Below are positions 1 through 8,999 of a DNA stretch of 64,000 nt, in pieces. Source of the DNA: Bacillota bacterium (GTDB taxonomy: Bacteria; Bacillota; Desulfotomaculia; Desulfotomaculales; VENG01); assembly GCA_009711705.1 (NCBI GenBank), contig VENG01000005.1, positions 124,001 to 188,000 of the forward strand, given 5' to 3'. The notes below the pieces were generated by a model. It did no database searches. It saw only the letters and a program-made list of their open reading frames with translations, and had not been told where the DNA came from. Position numbers and translations under genes: made by a program. Numbering within the stretch: position 1 is the stretch's first letter; every line of letters begins with the position of its first letter.

Positions 1-58
1 CCTATTTCTAATACTAGTAATAGTAGGGTTTTATTTTAATCTGCCTGGAGGTGTTTGT

Positions 59-2326
59 TTGAGGCTAGTTTTGTTGGTTTTGATGGCTTTTGTTTTGGTA
101 CTTGCCCCGGGGGGACCTGCCGGGGCAGACGAATGGCAGACCTTTTCCGGTGTATCGTCAGCGGGTGCTGTCGGGCAGGCCAGTGTAGGAATTCCGGTTC
201 CGGATAAAGTGGAAAATGTCAGTACGCGCTCAGGCAAAGGCGGCCTGGCCCTGGACAATGCGGAGAATGCCATCAAGCGGGCCAGGGAACTGTTTCCGGA
301 ATTAATCCGGGGCAAGGAAAAAGAACTGCGGGTGGATTACCGGGATGACCAGTATTCAGGAGGGTCCTACTGGTCCCTCAGGTGGGACCGTCGCGTTTCC
401 GAAGGGATGCCGGATTACTTTGACATCAGGCTGGATGCCGGTAACGGTAAACTGTCTGCCTTTTCTCGCCAGTTGGATGGTTATTCAGGGCTAAAAGAGG
501 GGAAGGTCATCACCAGGGATGAGGCAAAACAGGTGGCACTTTCCTTTATCAGGCGTCATCATCCTGATAAATTAGCCAAAATGGTTCCTGATACCGATCA
601 CCAGGTTTGGAGCGGCAATAATGATTTGAACCTGGGCTATTCCTTCCGCTGGTACCAGGAAATTGACGGTATACCTCTTAATGACAACAATATAAATGTG
701 CGGGTGGACGCCCTTACCGGCCAGGTGCTTAACTTTAGTTGCAGTTGGCAAGACGGTACTCCTGTTAAAGCCGGTAAGGCCATGGACGTGAATGAATTAA
801 CCGAACAGGTGACCAGTAAACTGGCACTTTACCCGGCCTACGTGGTTGAATATAAGGCGAATTCCTCAACCCTTTCCGGGGCAGACCTTGTTTACAAGCT
901 CAATACCAGATATTTTAGGTTCAGTGCGGAATCGGGAAAACCCGTGGATAACCGGGGCCATGAAGTTAACTGGAATGAGGCCGGAATCTTTAAACAGGAG
1001 TTAACCCCTGTGCCGGCACCGGAACAAAGGGTGATAAAGCAGCAAAACGGCCAATACTTCAGCCGCCTTAAGGCACAAAACAAAGCCGAGGAATTCTTTA
1101 AAAAACTAGGATTTGAAGGACGGGCCGAACGCTCCGGCAGCGGCAGTTCAAGCGGGCCGGGCTACACTACGGAGTATTGGAGTTACCGCCTGGTAACCGG
1201 AAATGCCCCGGATTACTCCGGTAGTTCACAAATTGATGTAAGTATCAATACCACCACCGGAGAGGTGCAAAGATATCAAAACACAACCGGAGATGACCGC
1301 GGTAATGAACAGAAAGAAGGCATTACCAGGGAAAAGGCCATTGATGTGGCCAGGGACTTTTTAAAGATTACCGGGTCCGGGTCCATCAAAGATATGATAC
1401 TGCAACAGGAATCAATGGACCGTTATCCTCAAGGGGAAATCCCTTATTACAATTTCACCTGGGTGCGTCTGGTGAACGGGGTGCCCTATACCGGAGATTC
1501 AGTCCGGGTAACTGTTTCCCGCTATTCCGGCGAGGTAAGAGAATTTTACCGTCAATCCCGCCCTGTGAAATCCTTTGCGTCCACAAAGGATATTCTATCC
1601 CGGGAGGCGGCGGCCAAGGCTTTGCAGCAGGCCGATCCCTTTAAGCTGAGCTATGACCGGATACGTGACCTGGAGGAAGGTACCCAAAAGACATTACTTG
1701 TGTACCACATTGATTACGGCTACGGAATTGATGCCCATACGGGAGAGAAATACCCAATTAGTATTAACAAGGGGAAGGCAGGCTCTTACCAGGCCAAGCT
1801 GCAAAACCACTGGGCCCGGTTGCCATTAAACCTGTTGGCCGACAGCGGGCTTTTACCGGCCCCGGAGGAATTTGAACCCAATGCCGCGGTGAGCAGGCGG
1901 GAAGGCCTGAAGGTGCTGGGAGTGGCCGGATCCAGGTACTACCATCCACAGCATCCGTTGCAATCTCCCTTTAAAGATGTGGCGGATAGCGACCAGGACA
2001 TAACGTCCTTTATGCGCGCGGTGGACACCGGTATAATTGAAGTGGGAGGAAAACTGTACCCCGATGCCCCATTGACACGGGAAGACCTGGCGGTATGGAT
2101 GGTAAACGTACTGGGCTACAAGGAAGTTGCCGGCGCGCCCATTTCCATGACCGTAGACTTTGCGGACACCGCAAGCATAAGTGCCGGCAAAGAAAACTAC
2201 GTGGCTATTACAGCCGGCTTGGGCCTCATGAACGGCAACGGTAAGGGCAGCTTTCGGCCCCAAAAACCAGTCACCTGGGGTGAATTGGCCAGTGTCGTTA
2301 TAAAGGCCGCGCCCAAACTAAAATAA
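59..2326 (+). CDS. Secreted YcdB/YcdC-domain protein with C-terminal SLH domains
   Basis: A 755-aa exported cell-surface protein. Residues 1-24 form a signal peptide (hydrophobic core then GADEW). The body holds repeated YcdB/PepSY-like units, visible as recurring 'TREKA', 'SRDEAK' and 'DALTGQV'-type patterns around residues 50-230 and 330-520. About three S-layer homology segments follow from roughly residue 585, with typical 'LTREDLAVWM' and 'GSFRPQKPVTWGEL' stretches, so the protein should bind secondary cell-wall polymer. PepSY/YcdB domains are often linked to inhibition of secreted proteases; a role here is inference. The start is TTG at 59, chosen because CTGGAGGTG lies seven bases upstream. 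A very strong hairpin follows the stop. Confidence 0.88.
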   Translation: MRLVLLVLMAFVLVLAPGGPAGADEWQTFSGVSSAGAVGQASVGIPVPDKVENVSTRSGKGGLALDNAENAIKRARELFPELIRGKEKELRVDYRDDQYSGGSYWSLRWDRRVSEGMPDYFDIRLDAGNGKLSAFSRQLDGYSGLKEGKVITRDEAKQVALSFIRRHHPDKLAKMVPDTDHQVWSGNNDLNLGYSFRWYQEIDGIPLNDNNINVRVDALTGQVLNFSCSWQDGTPVKAGKAMDVNELTEQVTSKLALYPAYVVEYKANSSTLSGADLVYKLNTRYFRFSAESGKPVDNRGHEVNWNEAGIFKQELTPVPAPEQRVIKQQNGQYFSRLKAQNKAEEFFKKLGFEGRAERSGSGSSSGPGYTTEYWSYRLVTGNAPDYSGSSQIDVSINTTTGEVQRYQNTTGDDRGNEQKEGITREKAIDVARDFLKITGSGSIKDMILQQESMDRYPQGEIPYYNFTWVRLVNGVPYTGDSVRVTVSRYSGEVREFYRQSRPVKSFASTKDILSREAAAKALQQADPFKLSYDRIRDLEEGTQKTLLVYHIDYGYGIDAHTGEKYPISINKGKAGSYQAKLQNHWARLPLNLLADSGLLPAPEEFEPNAAVSRREGLKVLGVAGSRYYHPQHPLQSPFKDVADSDQDITSFMRAVDTGIIEVGGKLYPDAPLTREDLAVWMVNVLGYKEVAGAPISMTVDFADTASISAGKENYVAITAGLGLMNGNGKGSFRPQKPVTWGELASVVIKAAPKLK

Positions 2327-2329
2327 TGG

Positions 2330-2368
2330 GGTTAGTGCGACAGGGTATAACTCCCTGTCGCACTAACC
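2330..2368. terminator. Long perfect hairpin after the YcdB/SLH gene
   Basis: A 16-bp perfect stem (GGTTAGTGCGACAGGG and its complement) with a 7-base loop begins four bases after the stop codon. There is no T-run behind it, so it may stabilise the mRNA 3' end or be a palindromic repeat rather than a classic intrinsic terminator. Confidence 0.6.
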
Positions 2369-2485
2369 TCACCAAATCGCTGGTTTTTCACAAAACTATG
2401 TAATTCCTACTATTTCTATAAGTGCTAAAGTTTATCATCTGGTTTTAGAAGTGCTAACCCGGTTAGAAAATATAGCGAGGATGGA

Positions 2486-2511
2486 AAAGCACCTAAGGAA
2501 GTAGGTGCTTT
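2486..2511 (-). terminator. Intrinsic terminator of the coat-protein pair
   Basis: AAAGCACCTA pairs with TAGGTGCTTT around a 6-base loop and is followed by TTTT on the minus strand, about 30 bases beyond the stop of the CotF-like gene. Confidence 0.65.
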
Positions 2512-2541
2512 GGTCTGGTACCTTTTTTACAGATTTACTAC

Positions 2542-2835
2542 CTATTCAAAAGTGTTATTTGATTTTTTGTAAGCATCTGATAATTGTTGGGTAGGTGAAT
2601 TATAAGGTTTTTCCCAGCCTTGTTTAACAGCTAGCTCAGTTAGAGCCGAATGACCATTTAGGATTTGATTCAAACTTGAGCCATACATCGCTCTCAATTC
2701 TGGAGTAGCACATGCTATTGTTGCATTAAGATACGCGTTAGCCGAAGCACTAGCAGAAGCAAGCATATTGTTTGCTATTACCTCATCGGTAATATCTGTT
2801 GCTTCTTTGGCCTTATGTCCTAGAAAGGATGCCAT
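2542..2835 (-). CDS. CotF-like spore coat protein
   Basis: A 97-aa protein with the pattern of the coat F family: 'DEVIANNMLASA', a conserved 'ACATPELR' centre, then 'LNQILNGHSALTELAVKQGW' and a short polar tail. CotF-like proteins are helical, ferritin-like coat proteins of endospores. The start is ATG at 2835 with GAGGAGG upstream; it lies one base past the stop of the preceding small gene, so the two are translationally coupled. Together with spoIIR elsewhere in the window it supports a spore-forming host. It is not clear whether it acts in the coat or is a general sporulation protein. Confidence 0.82.
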   Translation of the reverse strand: MASFLGHKAKEATDITDEVIANNMLASASASANAYLNATIACATPELRAMYGSSLNQILNGHSALTELAVKQGWEKPYNSPTQQLSDAYKKSNNTFE

Positions 2836-2836
2836 A

Positions 2837-3055
2837 TCACTTAACCTCCTCTGTACCCGTTACTTGATTTTCGTTAATAAATTGTTGGATACCCTTGATT
2901 CTACCTTCCATTGCTAATATACCTGACTCTGCTTGTTTTTTCAGTGCTTCATCCGAAATTAGGTTTTGCATACCCCTGGCTACTGTTACGCTATCCTGTT
3001 CCATTTTTAGCAAGGTGGTTAAGGATAAAATCTCACCTTCAGCTAATTTTCTCAA
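2837..3055 (-). CDS. Small helical partner of the CotF-like protein
   Basis: A 72-aa, wholly helical protein ('LTTLLKMEQDSV', 'LKKQAESGILAME', 'QQFINENQ'). It reads as the short spore-coat-associated protein that often precedes CotF-like genes in clostridia. The start is TTG at 3055, preceded by GGAGGT six bases upstream. Its stop TGA sits one base before the ATG of the CotF-like gene, so the pair is one operon. No catalytic motif is visible; the assignment rests mainly on the neighbour. Confidence 0.7.
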   Translation of the reverse strand: MRKLAEGEILSLTTLLKMEQDSVTVARGMQNLISDEALKKQAESGILAMEGRIKGIQQFINENQVTGTEEVK

Positions 3056-3408
3056 AAAATGACCTCCATCCTGTATCTGTTTTATTTCAATTTAATTCTG
3101 TGTAAAAGCAAAGAAAAATATGCGTTCAAGTGCACAACTTAGAAATTACCAATGGGCAGTGGCTTACAAAAAATCCGTTTCTCCCTTGATTAGTCATTGT
3201 GGACACTGTTTCCGCCATATTTGAGCGAATAGTAATACAGGATCGTTAATAAACATTCTGTCTGAAGTTGAAGCAGCATTTATTTGGCGGCAAGATCAGG
3301 CAGTGGGGCCTAAAAATTTATCTCTGTGTTCTAAAAATTAAATCTATGCATTTTAGCTTTGGATATGCGCTCGAAGTTTTCTATTTTTATGGGGGTAATT
3401 GACAATGT
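3056..3408. other. Intergenic stretch without a recognisable gene
   Basis: About 350 bases of AT-rich sequence between the coat pair and the lytic transglycosylase remnant. I see no ribosome site followed by an open frame, no tRNA-like fold and no clear terminator. Part of it may be decayed upstream sequence of the transglycosylase remnant, but no homologous residues are readable. Confidence 0.5.
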
Positions 3409-3702
3409 GTGACTAAATTGTCTAGTGAATTCAAGGGAGATAGGATACTTGTTCTAGCAGCCTACAATGCTGGTCGGGGAAATGTAAAAAACTGGCTTCA
3501 TGTCGAGGAATGGACCGGTGGGCTAGAGAATATAGAGCAGATACCTTTTCCAGAAACCAGATATTATATTTTAAAGGTATTGTGGAATTACAAGGTTTAT
3601 TCACCCGCCATCACCATATATGTTGAATATAGTAAAGACATAAAATGCCAGCAAGGTATTAACTTTAGTACGATAGTTTTTTATGCAACGCTAGTGATAT
3701 AG
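3409..3702 (+). pseudogene. Remnant of a lytic transglycosylase (SLT) gene
   Basis: The open frame carries only the end of an SLT/goose-lysozyme-type domain: 'VLAAYNAGRGNVKNWL' followed by 'ENIEQIPFPETRYYILKVL'. In intact enzymes this segment follows the catalytic Glu and the 'LMQ..P.TA' region, both absent here. No signal peptide or ribosome site precedes it, and the tail after 'NYKVYSPA' is unrelated. It is best read as the 3' third of a deleted peptidoglycan lytic transglycosylase. Confidence 0.75.
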
Positions 3703-3716
3703 TGCAGGAAGCAAAA

Positions 3717-3749
3717 GCCACCCGCCGAAGACGGATGGCAAGCATTGTA
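3717..3749. repeat. Hairpin repeat, copy 1 (CCACCCG..CGGATGG family)
   Basis: GCCACCCGCCGAAGACGGATGG followed by CAAG.ATTGTA occurs here and again at 8422-8454 with two or three differences. The core can fold into a 9-bp stem; on the minus strand the odd pair is a G-U wobble. The two copies flank the CorC and P-ATPase genes. Confidence 0.7.
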
Positions 3750-3783
3750 CTGTTGCTCGTTATAACTAGGCTGTTTTGTTCAT

Positions 3784-5121
3784 TCACGCTACCGGTTGGC
3801 TTTCACCTATTTTTTTTTGACTGAGCAAACGGATACGGCGAATCCGCAGACCGCTTACCTCCGCCACTTCCAGTAGAAAACCGGGCAACTCAACAATGTC
3901 GCCAACCTTAGGTTTTTTACCCAGCTTGCCGAATACGTAACCACCCAGTGTAGCATACTCAACCTCGTTATCCACCGGCAAGTCAAACATTTCCGCAGCC
4001 TCCTCAAGCAGGATCCGGCCATCTACCAGAAAAGCACCTTCATTTTCCGGAGAAACCTGTGGTGGTTCTTCATCAAATTCGTCTTGTATTTCGCCTACAA
4101 GCTCTTCTAAAATGTTCTCCATAGTTACAATACCGGCGGTCCCGCCGTATTCATCAACCACCAGGGCCATGTGCTGATGGCTCTGTTGAAATTCTTGTAA
4201 TTGCCGATCCAAATGCGTGGCCTCGGGAATAATCATGATGCCACGGTTAATACCGTCAAGACTGGATTCCTCGTCCAGCCGGAAAAGATCTTTAATGTGG
4301 ATGAGGCCTACAACATTGTCTGTATCTCCGTCACAAAGAGGAAAGCGGGTGTGGCCGGATTCCCGGGCCAGATCCAAATTGTCTTTAAGGCTTTTGTTCC
4401 TGTCCAAAAACACAACCTCGGGCCTGGGGACCATAACATCCTTCACAACCCTCTTTTCAAACTCAAAAACATTTTTCAAAAGGCGCCACTCATTCTTGTC
4501 CAAGTTTCCACCTTTGTAACTTTCGGACACCAGCATCTGCAGCTCTTCTTCACTGTGGCTTTGTTCCTGTTCACTGGCAGGACTGACCCCAATTTTACGC
4601 AGTAATCCGTTGGCTGTACCGTTAAAGATTATAATCCCAGGGTAAAAAAGATAGTAGAACATTCGCATGGGTGCAGCAAGCCACAGAGTTACGTGTTCGG
4701 CCCGCTGAATAGCCAGCGATTTTGGTACCAGCTCGCCGAATACTACGTGCATAAAAGTGACCAGGAAAAAGGCGATTATAAACGATATGGAATGCACAGT
4801 AGCGGCAGAAGTTATACCCAATAAGAGCATTAAGGGCTCTAGAAGCTTAGCTACCACCGGCTCTCCCAACCAGCCCAGGCCCAAGCTGGATACGGTGATG
4901 CCAAGTTGTGAAACCGAGAGATAGGCGTCTATGTTATGGACGCACTTTTGAGCAATTTTTGCTCTGCGATTCCCTTCGGTAACAAGCTGGGCCAGGCGGG
5001 TGGGCCTTACTTTAACAAAAGCAAATTCAGCCGCCACAAAAACACCGTTTAAAATTACCAGTAAAAAAGCTAATAAAACTTTAGCAGCAATAAGCATACT
5101 GAATGACGAGCCGTCATCCAT
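3784..5121 (-). CDS. CorC/HlyC-family CBS-domain membrane protein
   Basis: An approximately 445-aa member of the DUF21-CBS-CBS-CorC_HlyC family (magnesium/cobalt efflux-like, 'hemolysin C'). An N-terminal CNNM/DUF21 part has about four membrane segments ('LLAFLLVILNGVFVAAEFAF', 'FGELVPKSLAIQ'). Two CBS domains follow (around 'MVPRPEVVFLDRN' and 'MALVVDEYGGTAGIVT'), then the C-terminal transporter-associated domain ('DGRILLEEAAEMFDL'). Related proteins act in Mg2+ handling. ATG at 5121 is chosen because AAGGGGAG lies upstream, though with long spacing; the frame stays open to 5184. A perfect palindrome (AGCGGGCCATGGCCCGCT, about 5157-5174) lies in the leader. Confidence 0.88.
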   Translation of the reverse strand: MDDGSSFSMLIAAKVLLAFLLVILNGVFVAAEFAFVKVRPTRLAQLVTEGNRRAKIAQKCVHNIDAYLSVSQLGITVSSLGLGWLGEPVVAKLLEPLMLLLGITSAATVHSISFIIAFFLVTFMHVVFGELVPKSLAIQRAEHVTLWLAAPMRMFYYLFYPGIIIFNGTANGLLRKIGVSPASEQEQSHSEEELQMLVSESYKGGNLDKNEWRLLKNVFEFEKRVVKDVMVPRPEVVFLDRNKSLKDNLDLARESGHTRFPLCDGDTDNVVGLIHIKDLFRLDEESSLDGINRGIMIIPEATHLDRQLQEFQQSHQHMALVVDEYGGTAGIVTMENILEELVGEIQDEFDEEPPQVSPENEGAFLVDGRILLEEAAEMFDLPVDNEVEYATLGGYVFGKLGKKPKVGDIVELPGFLLEVAEVSGLRIRRIRLLSQKKIGESQPVA

Positions 5122-5281
5122 AGTTATATATCCACTCCCCTTAAAGGATATTTTTAGCGGGCCATGGCCCGCTATTTTAAACATAATGATAACATTTAAC
5201 TAGTTAAATTACAAACTTTCAAACGGCCCTTTGGGGGGAATTCTTAGGCCGTTTTTTTCTTTTTGCATTTTTCCCGGTATT

Positions 5282-8086
5282 CTATTGCCGGAGGCGGTGC
5301 AGCCAATTCCAAGCCTTTGCAAATACTCTTTCCATGTCCAGCGGCCCAGCGGGGGCAAGGAATAGTGCCTCGGCAGGGACCGGTTGCTGAGCCTTTTCAG
5401 GCCTTAAAGGACGTTCCTCCTGTACAAAGGGCAGTTTATTTGCCACCTGGATAAGTAAGGCGGGAATTACAGAGCCCAGGACAACCATCAGCCACATAGT
5501 AGGCGAAGGGGGCACGGTTCGCAAAACAAGGTTGAAAAAGGGCACATACACCGCCACCAACTGCAATACTGTGGTGATTGCCAGCGCCCCTATAAGATAG
5601 GGATTTTTTAAAATGCTTCTCTCCAGCCCAAAGGCATTAACACGGCGCACATTGAAAACATGGATCACCTGGCCGAAGGCCAGGGTTAAAAAGGCAACGG
5701 TGCGGGCCACCTCAACAGAAGCAAAGGATTGCAGAGCATACATATAGGCCCCCAAAGTGCCTGCAGCCAGTATCAAGGCCTGAATAAGTATTCTCCACTG
5801 AAATGGCCTGGTTAATATTCTTTCCCCGGGGTCTCTGGGGGGGTATCTCATTACATTTCTTTCAGAAGGCTCAAACCCCAGTGAAAGGGCCGGAAAGACA
5901 TCGGTTACCAGGTTGAGCCACAAAAGGTGTAATGCCAGCAGGGGAACCGGAAGACCTGCAATTATGGCAATAAAGATTACAAAAATTTCGCTGAGGTTGC
6001 AGGAAAAAAGGTAGTGTATAAACTTTTTGATGTTTTGAAAAATAACTCGTCCCTGCCTGACCGCCTTTACAATGGTCGCAAAATTATCGTCGGAAAGAAC
6101 CATATCCGAAGCTTCCCGGGCTACCATTGTCCCGGTTATGCCCATGGACACACTTACATCGGCTTTTTTCAAAGCCGGTGCATCGTTAACACCGTCCCCG
6201 GTCATAGCTACAATTTCTCCCTTTTTTTGTAATGCTTTTACAATATCAAGTTTATTTTCAGGGGAGACGCGTGCAAATATGCGGGTGCTTCTTACTTTCT
6301 CTTCCAATTCAATTTCCGAAAGATGGGCCAGATCTTTTCCGGTAAGAACCTTATCTTTAACAGTATCGGTAATTAACCCGATGCGCTTGCCTATGGCCGC
6401 TGCCGTAGTGGGCTGGTCTCCGGTAATGACGGCCACCTGGATACCGGCTGCCCTGGCTTCAGCAATGGCCTCGGCCGCCTCTTTCCGGGGCGGGTCAAGA
6501 ATACCTGTGAGGCCCAGAAAAACCAGATCTTTATAGGGATCTTCGGATACATCTTCCACCTTTTTATAAGCCAGGCCTAAAACCCTTAACCCCTCGTTGC
6601 CCATTTCATCGTTAACTTGAGTGACACGCTTTCTTGCTTTCTCATTTAATTCTTCCTGTTCACCTTTATTCTGCAGCTTTGTGCAGCTGTTTAAAACTAT
6701 TGAAGGGGCACCTTTAACAAAAACAGCCCTTTTACCGTCCGGAAGTTCATAATAAATAGCCATCCTTTTTTCCTCGGAGGAAAAAGGGATTTCCCTGGCT
6801 ATTTTATATCCATCTTGGGTTAATTTTTCCCGGTTCAGCCCCGCCTTATCTGCAGCAACCACCAGCGATCCTTCGGTGGGGTCTCCGATTATCTCCCACT
6901 CGCCCTGTTCAGTATTTTGCAAAGATGCCGTGCTGGACAAAAGACCTGCCCGCAGAAACGTTTTTAAATGGTTACCAGGTTCTATTGTCTGGTCGTTATG
7001 AGTAAATTTGCCCTCGGGCCGATAACCTTCGCCTGAAATGCTGATAAGTTCGCCAGGCATCCAGATTTGTTCCAGTGTCATTTGATTTTCTGTGATGGTA
7101 CCGGTTTTATCCGTACAGATAAATGTAGTAGAACCAAGACTTTCCACCGCCGGAAGACGCCTTATAATGGCCTTTTGCCGTGCCATCCTTTTCATACCGA
7201 TAGCCAGGGTGATTGTTGCCACCGCCGGCAGCCCTTCCGGTACTGCGGAAATGGCCAGGGCAATGGCTGTATACAACATGGTTATAAGAGGTCTGCCGGT
7301 AATGATGCCAAATACAGCAACCACAACAGTGACGGCCAGAGTCACGAAAACCAGGGAGCGACTAAGGGTGTTAAGTCTTTTTTCCAGGGGAGTTTGTCCG
7401 GTTTCGGTTTCTGCAAGCAGTTTTGTGATATTACCCATTTCTGTTGCCTGTCCGGTGGCAACCACCAATGCCTTACCCGAGCCTCTGGCTACGCTGGTAC
7501 CCATATAGACCATATTTACCCTGTCCCCGATGGCTTCGTCAGGGTCTTCAAGTTTATCGGTGGATTTAAACACTGCCTCTGACTCTCCGGTAAGGGATGA
7601 TTCGATGGCTGACAAGTTATCAGCTTTAAAAAGTCTACCGTCGGCAGCCACACGGTCTCCTTCTTCCAGAATGAGAATATCACCGGGAACTATTTTTTCA
7701 GCGTGTATTTGGGTTGCTTTACCGCCTCTTAATACCTTAGCCTTGGTTGATACCATTTTCTTGAGGGCATCCATTGCCTGTTCGGCCCGGTACTCAGTTA
7801 TAAAACCTAATAAAGCATTTAACACAATGACCACTAATATGGCCGCTGCCTCAATTGTTTCCCCCAACAGAAATGAAATAACGGTAGCGGCTATTAAAAG
7901 CCCCACAATGATATTTTTGAACTGGTCGGCCAAAAGCCTCCAGGGCGATACCCCTTTTTTTGTTTTTAACAGGTTTGGCCCATATTTCTCTAACCTGGCT
8001 GACGCTTCATCAAATGACAGCCCTTCATCGATATTTGCGTTAAGGTCGGAGGTCACTGATTTAAACTCCATAGTATGCCAGCTCAA
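5282..8086 (-). CDS. Ca2+-type P-type ATPase (P2A, PMR1/YloB-like)
   Basis: A 934-aa cation pump with all P-type landmarks in order: 'LTGESEAV' in the actuator domain, 'PEGLP' in membrane segment 4 (the calcium-ATPase signature), 'CTDKTGTITENQM' with the phosphorylated Asp, 'KGAP' in the nucleotide domain, 'DPPR', 'TGDGVNDAPAL', and 'NLVTD' in membrane segment 6. Length and C-terminal four-helix block fit Ca2+/Mn2+ exporting P2A ATPases. TTG at 8086 is preferred to ATG 8071 because the 'WH' motif typical of the family's N-terminus is then included and GGGGGAAAAG lies upstream. It is transcribed towards the CorC gene about 160 bases away; both point to divalent-cation homeostasis. Confidence 0.93.
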   Translation of the reverse strand: MSWHTMEFKSVTSDLNANIDEGLSFDEASARLEKYGPNLLKTKKGVSPWRLLADQFKNIIVGLLIAATVISFLLGETIEAAAILVVIVLNALLGFITEYRAEQAMDALKKMVSTKAKVLRGGKATQIHAEKIVPGDILILEEGDRVAADGRLFKADNLSAIESSLTGESEAVFKSTDKLEDPDEAIGDRVNMVYMGTSVARGSGKALVVATGQATEMGNITKLLAETETGQTPLEKRLNTLSRSLVFVTLAVTVVVAVFGIITGRPLITMLYTAIALAISAVPEGLPAVATITLAIGMKRMARQKAIIRRLPAVESLGSTTFICTDKTGTITENQMTLEQIWMPGELISISGEGYRPEGKFTHNDQTIEPGNHLKTFLRAGLLSSTASLQNTEQGEWEIIGDPTEGSLVVAADKAGLNREKLTQDGYKIAREIPFSSEEKRMAIYYELPDGKRAVFVKGAPSIVLNSCTKLQNKGEQEELNEKARKRVTQVNDEMGNEGLRVLGLAYKKVEDVSEDPYKDLVFLGLTGILDPPRKEAAEAIAEARAAGIQVAVITGDQPTTAAAIGKRIGLITDTVKDKVLTGKDLAHLSEIELEEKVRSTRIFARVSPENKLDIVKALQKKGEIVAMTGDGVNDAPALKKADVSVSMGITGTMVAREASDMVLSDDNFATIVKAVRQGRVIFQNIKKFIHYLFSCNLSEIFVIFIAIIAGLPVPLLALHLLWLNLVTDVFPALSLGFEPSERNVMRYPPRDPGERILTRPFQWRILIQALILAAGTLGAYMYALQSFASVEVARTVAFLTLAFGQVIHVFNVRRVNAFGLERSILKNPYLIGALAITTVLQLVAVYVPFFNLVLRTVPPSPTMWLMVVLGSVIPALLIQVANKLPFVQEERPLRPEKAQQPVPAEALFLAPAGPLDMERVFAKAWNWLHRLRQ

Positions 8087-8522
8087 AGATTCTTTTCCCC
8101 CTGTCCGATTAGTAATTTCAAATTAGGTTAACCTGTTTACACAGGATTATGCCCACCCGGGCTAAGCGCCATCAGGGGGTGAAACAGGGATCATCGGTAT
8201 GACATAACTAATCAAATAGATTGTGTTTAAGGATCTTTCCGCTGGTGCCAGAAGTTCTATTCAGGAGCTGTTCACTATTCTCAAGATCTTGGTTTATATT
8301 AAGGCCAAATTTGTAAAGCAACATTAATATTTCTTCTACGAGCTTATCCACGGCCATTTGTAATATAGCAAGGGGGGAGAAACTCCTGCACAATATGTTT
8401 GTATTGTGCAGCAAATAATAAGCCACCCGTCAAAGACGGATGGCAAGTATTGTAAAGTTACTGACACTCGTTGTGAGAACTACTGACAGTTGTTATGAGA
8501 GTCTACACTACAACTACATACA
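8087..8522. other. Intergenic stretch with hairpins only
   Basis: About 430 bases with no convincing gene. It contains CCTGTTTACACAGG (near 8132), a CTGCACAATA/TATTGTGCAG hairpin (about 8390-8411) and the second copy of the CCACCCG hairpin repeat. I compared the ATPase leader by eye with yybP-ykoY and M-box riboswitches and saw no match. A 72-codon frame at 8208-8426 has no ribosome site. Confidence 0.5.
8422..8454. repeat. Hairpin repeat, copy 2 (CCACCCG..CGGATGG family)
   Basis: Second copy of the element at 3717-3749, with GTC AAA GAC at the tip. Flanking bases also agree in part ('GTGCAG' upstream, 'CTCGTT' downstream), so the duplicated unit may be about 60 bases. Confidence 0.7.
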
Positions 8523-8852
8523 TCATGCAATAAACTCAAAAAATCCTATCATATCATTACCCTTCTCCGCTAAAAAACTTTCCAACTTTTCTCCGGTGAA
8601 ACTCCTTACAACATCCGGGTTGTCAGCATCTGCCACCCCGAACATAACTCTTTGGATTTTACCCAGCTCAATGGTCACCGTAATAACTATATTATCGTGT
8701 CCGCTGAAGCTCGTTCTAAACTCAAATTCATCAAATTCTTCCACCGGGTCTGGCAAAAATGTACATTTTACCCCGTAACTATTAAGCTGCTGCTCATTTT
8801 TTACATTTTCAATGTTCAGCTCTCTGCCCATGTATTTTTTAAATCTCTCCAT
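8523..8852 (-). CDS. Conserved-looking hypothetical protein, 109 aa
   Basis: I do not recognise this protein. It has an alternating beta/alpha pattern with 'DEFEFRTSFSGHDNIVITVT', 'IQRVMFGVADADNPDVV' and a C-terminal helix, no Cys cluster, signal or membrane segment. The start is ATG at 8852: GGAGGT sits eight bases upstream, inside the longer frame that reaches 8873. It is monocistronic and divergent from the ABC-F gene. Confidence 0.7.
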   Translation of the reverse strand: MERFKKYMGRELNIENVKNEQQLNSYGVKCTFLPDPVEEFDEFEFRTSFSGHDNIVITVTIELGKIQRVMFGVADADNPDVVRSFTGEKLESFLAEKGNDMIGFFEFIA

Positions 8853-8933
8853 GTGTAATGACCTCCATTCCAATCATCTCTTCTATTTTCTTTTATTATT
8901 TCTTTGCGATTCATCCCTTCTCCTTCCTTATTC

Positions 8934-8964
8934 TTGCCACCAACCCGGCAGGGCGTGCTATAAT
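8934..8964 (+). promoter_or_regulatory. Possible sigma-A promoter of the ABC-F gene
   Basis: TTGCCA (8934-8939) and TATAAT (8959-8964) are separated by 19 bases, a little long. The start codon is 36 bases downstream of the -10 box. Confidence 0.45.
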
Positions 8965-8999
8965 ATGATATTGTTGAGCTTTTTATTTGGAGTGATTCA

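Noticed and set aside
6072..6536. Long antisense frames inside the P-ATPase and other genes
   Set aside because: They mirror real genes in other frames, lack ribosome sites and give low-complexity Ser/Thr/Ala proteins.
8087..8210. Metal riboswitch (yybP-ykoY or M-box) before the P-ATPase
   Set aside because: The conserved cores of those classes are not present on the coding strand.
8208..8426. 72-codon minus-strand frame, at first sight Spo0E-like
   Set aside because: No ribosome site, the N-terminal part overlaps hairpins and the hairpin repeat, and the SQ.LD.LI motif is missing.
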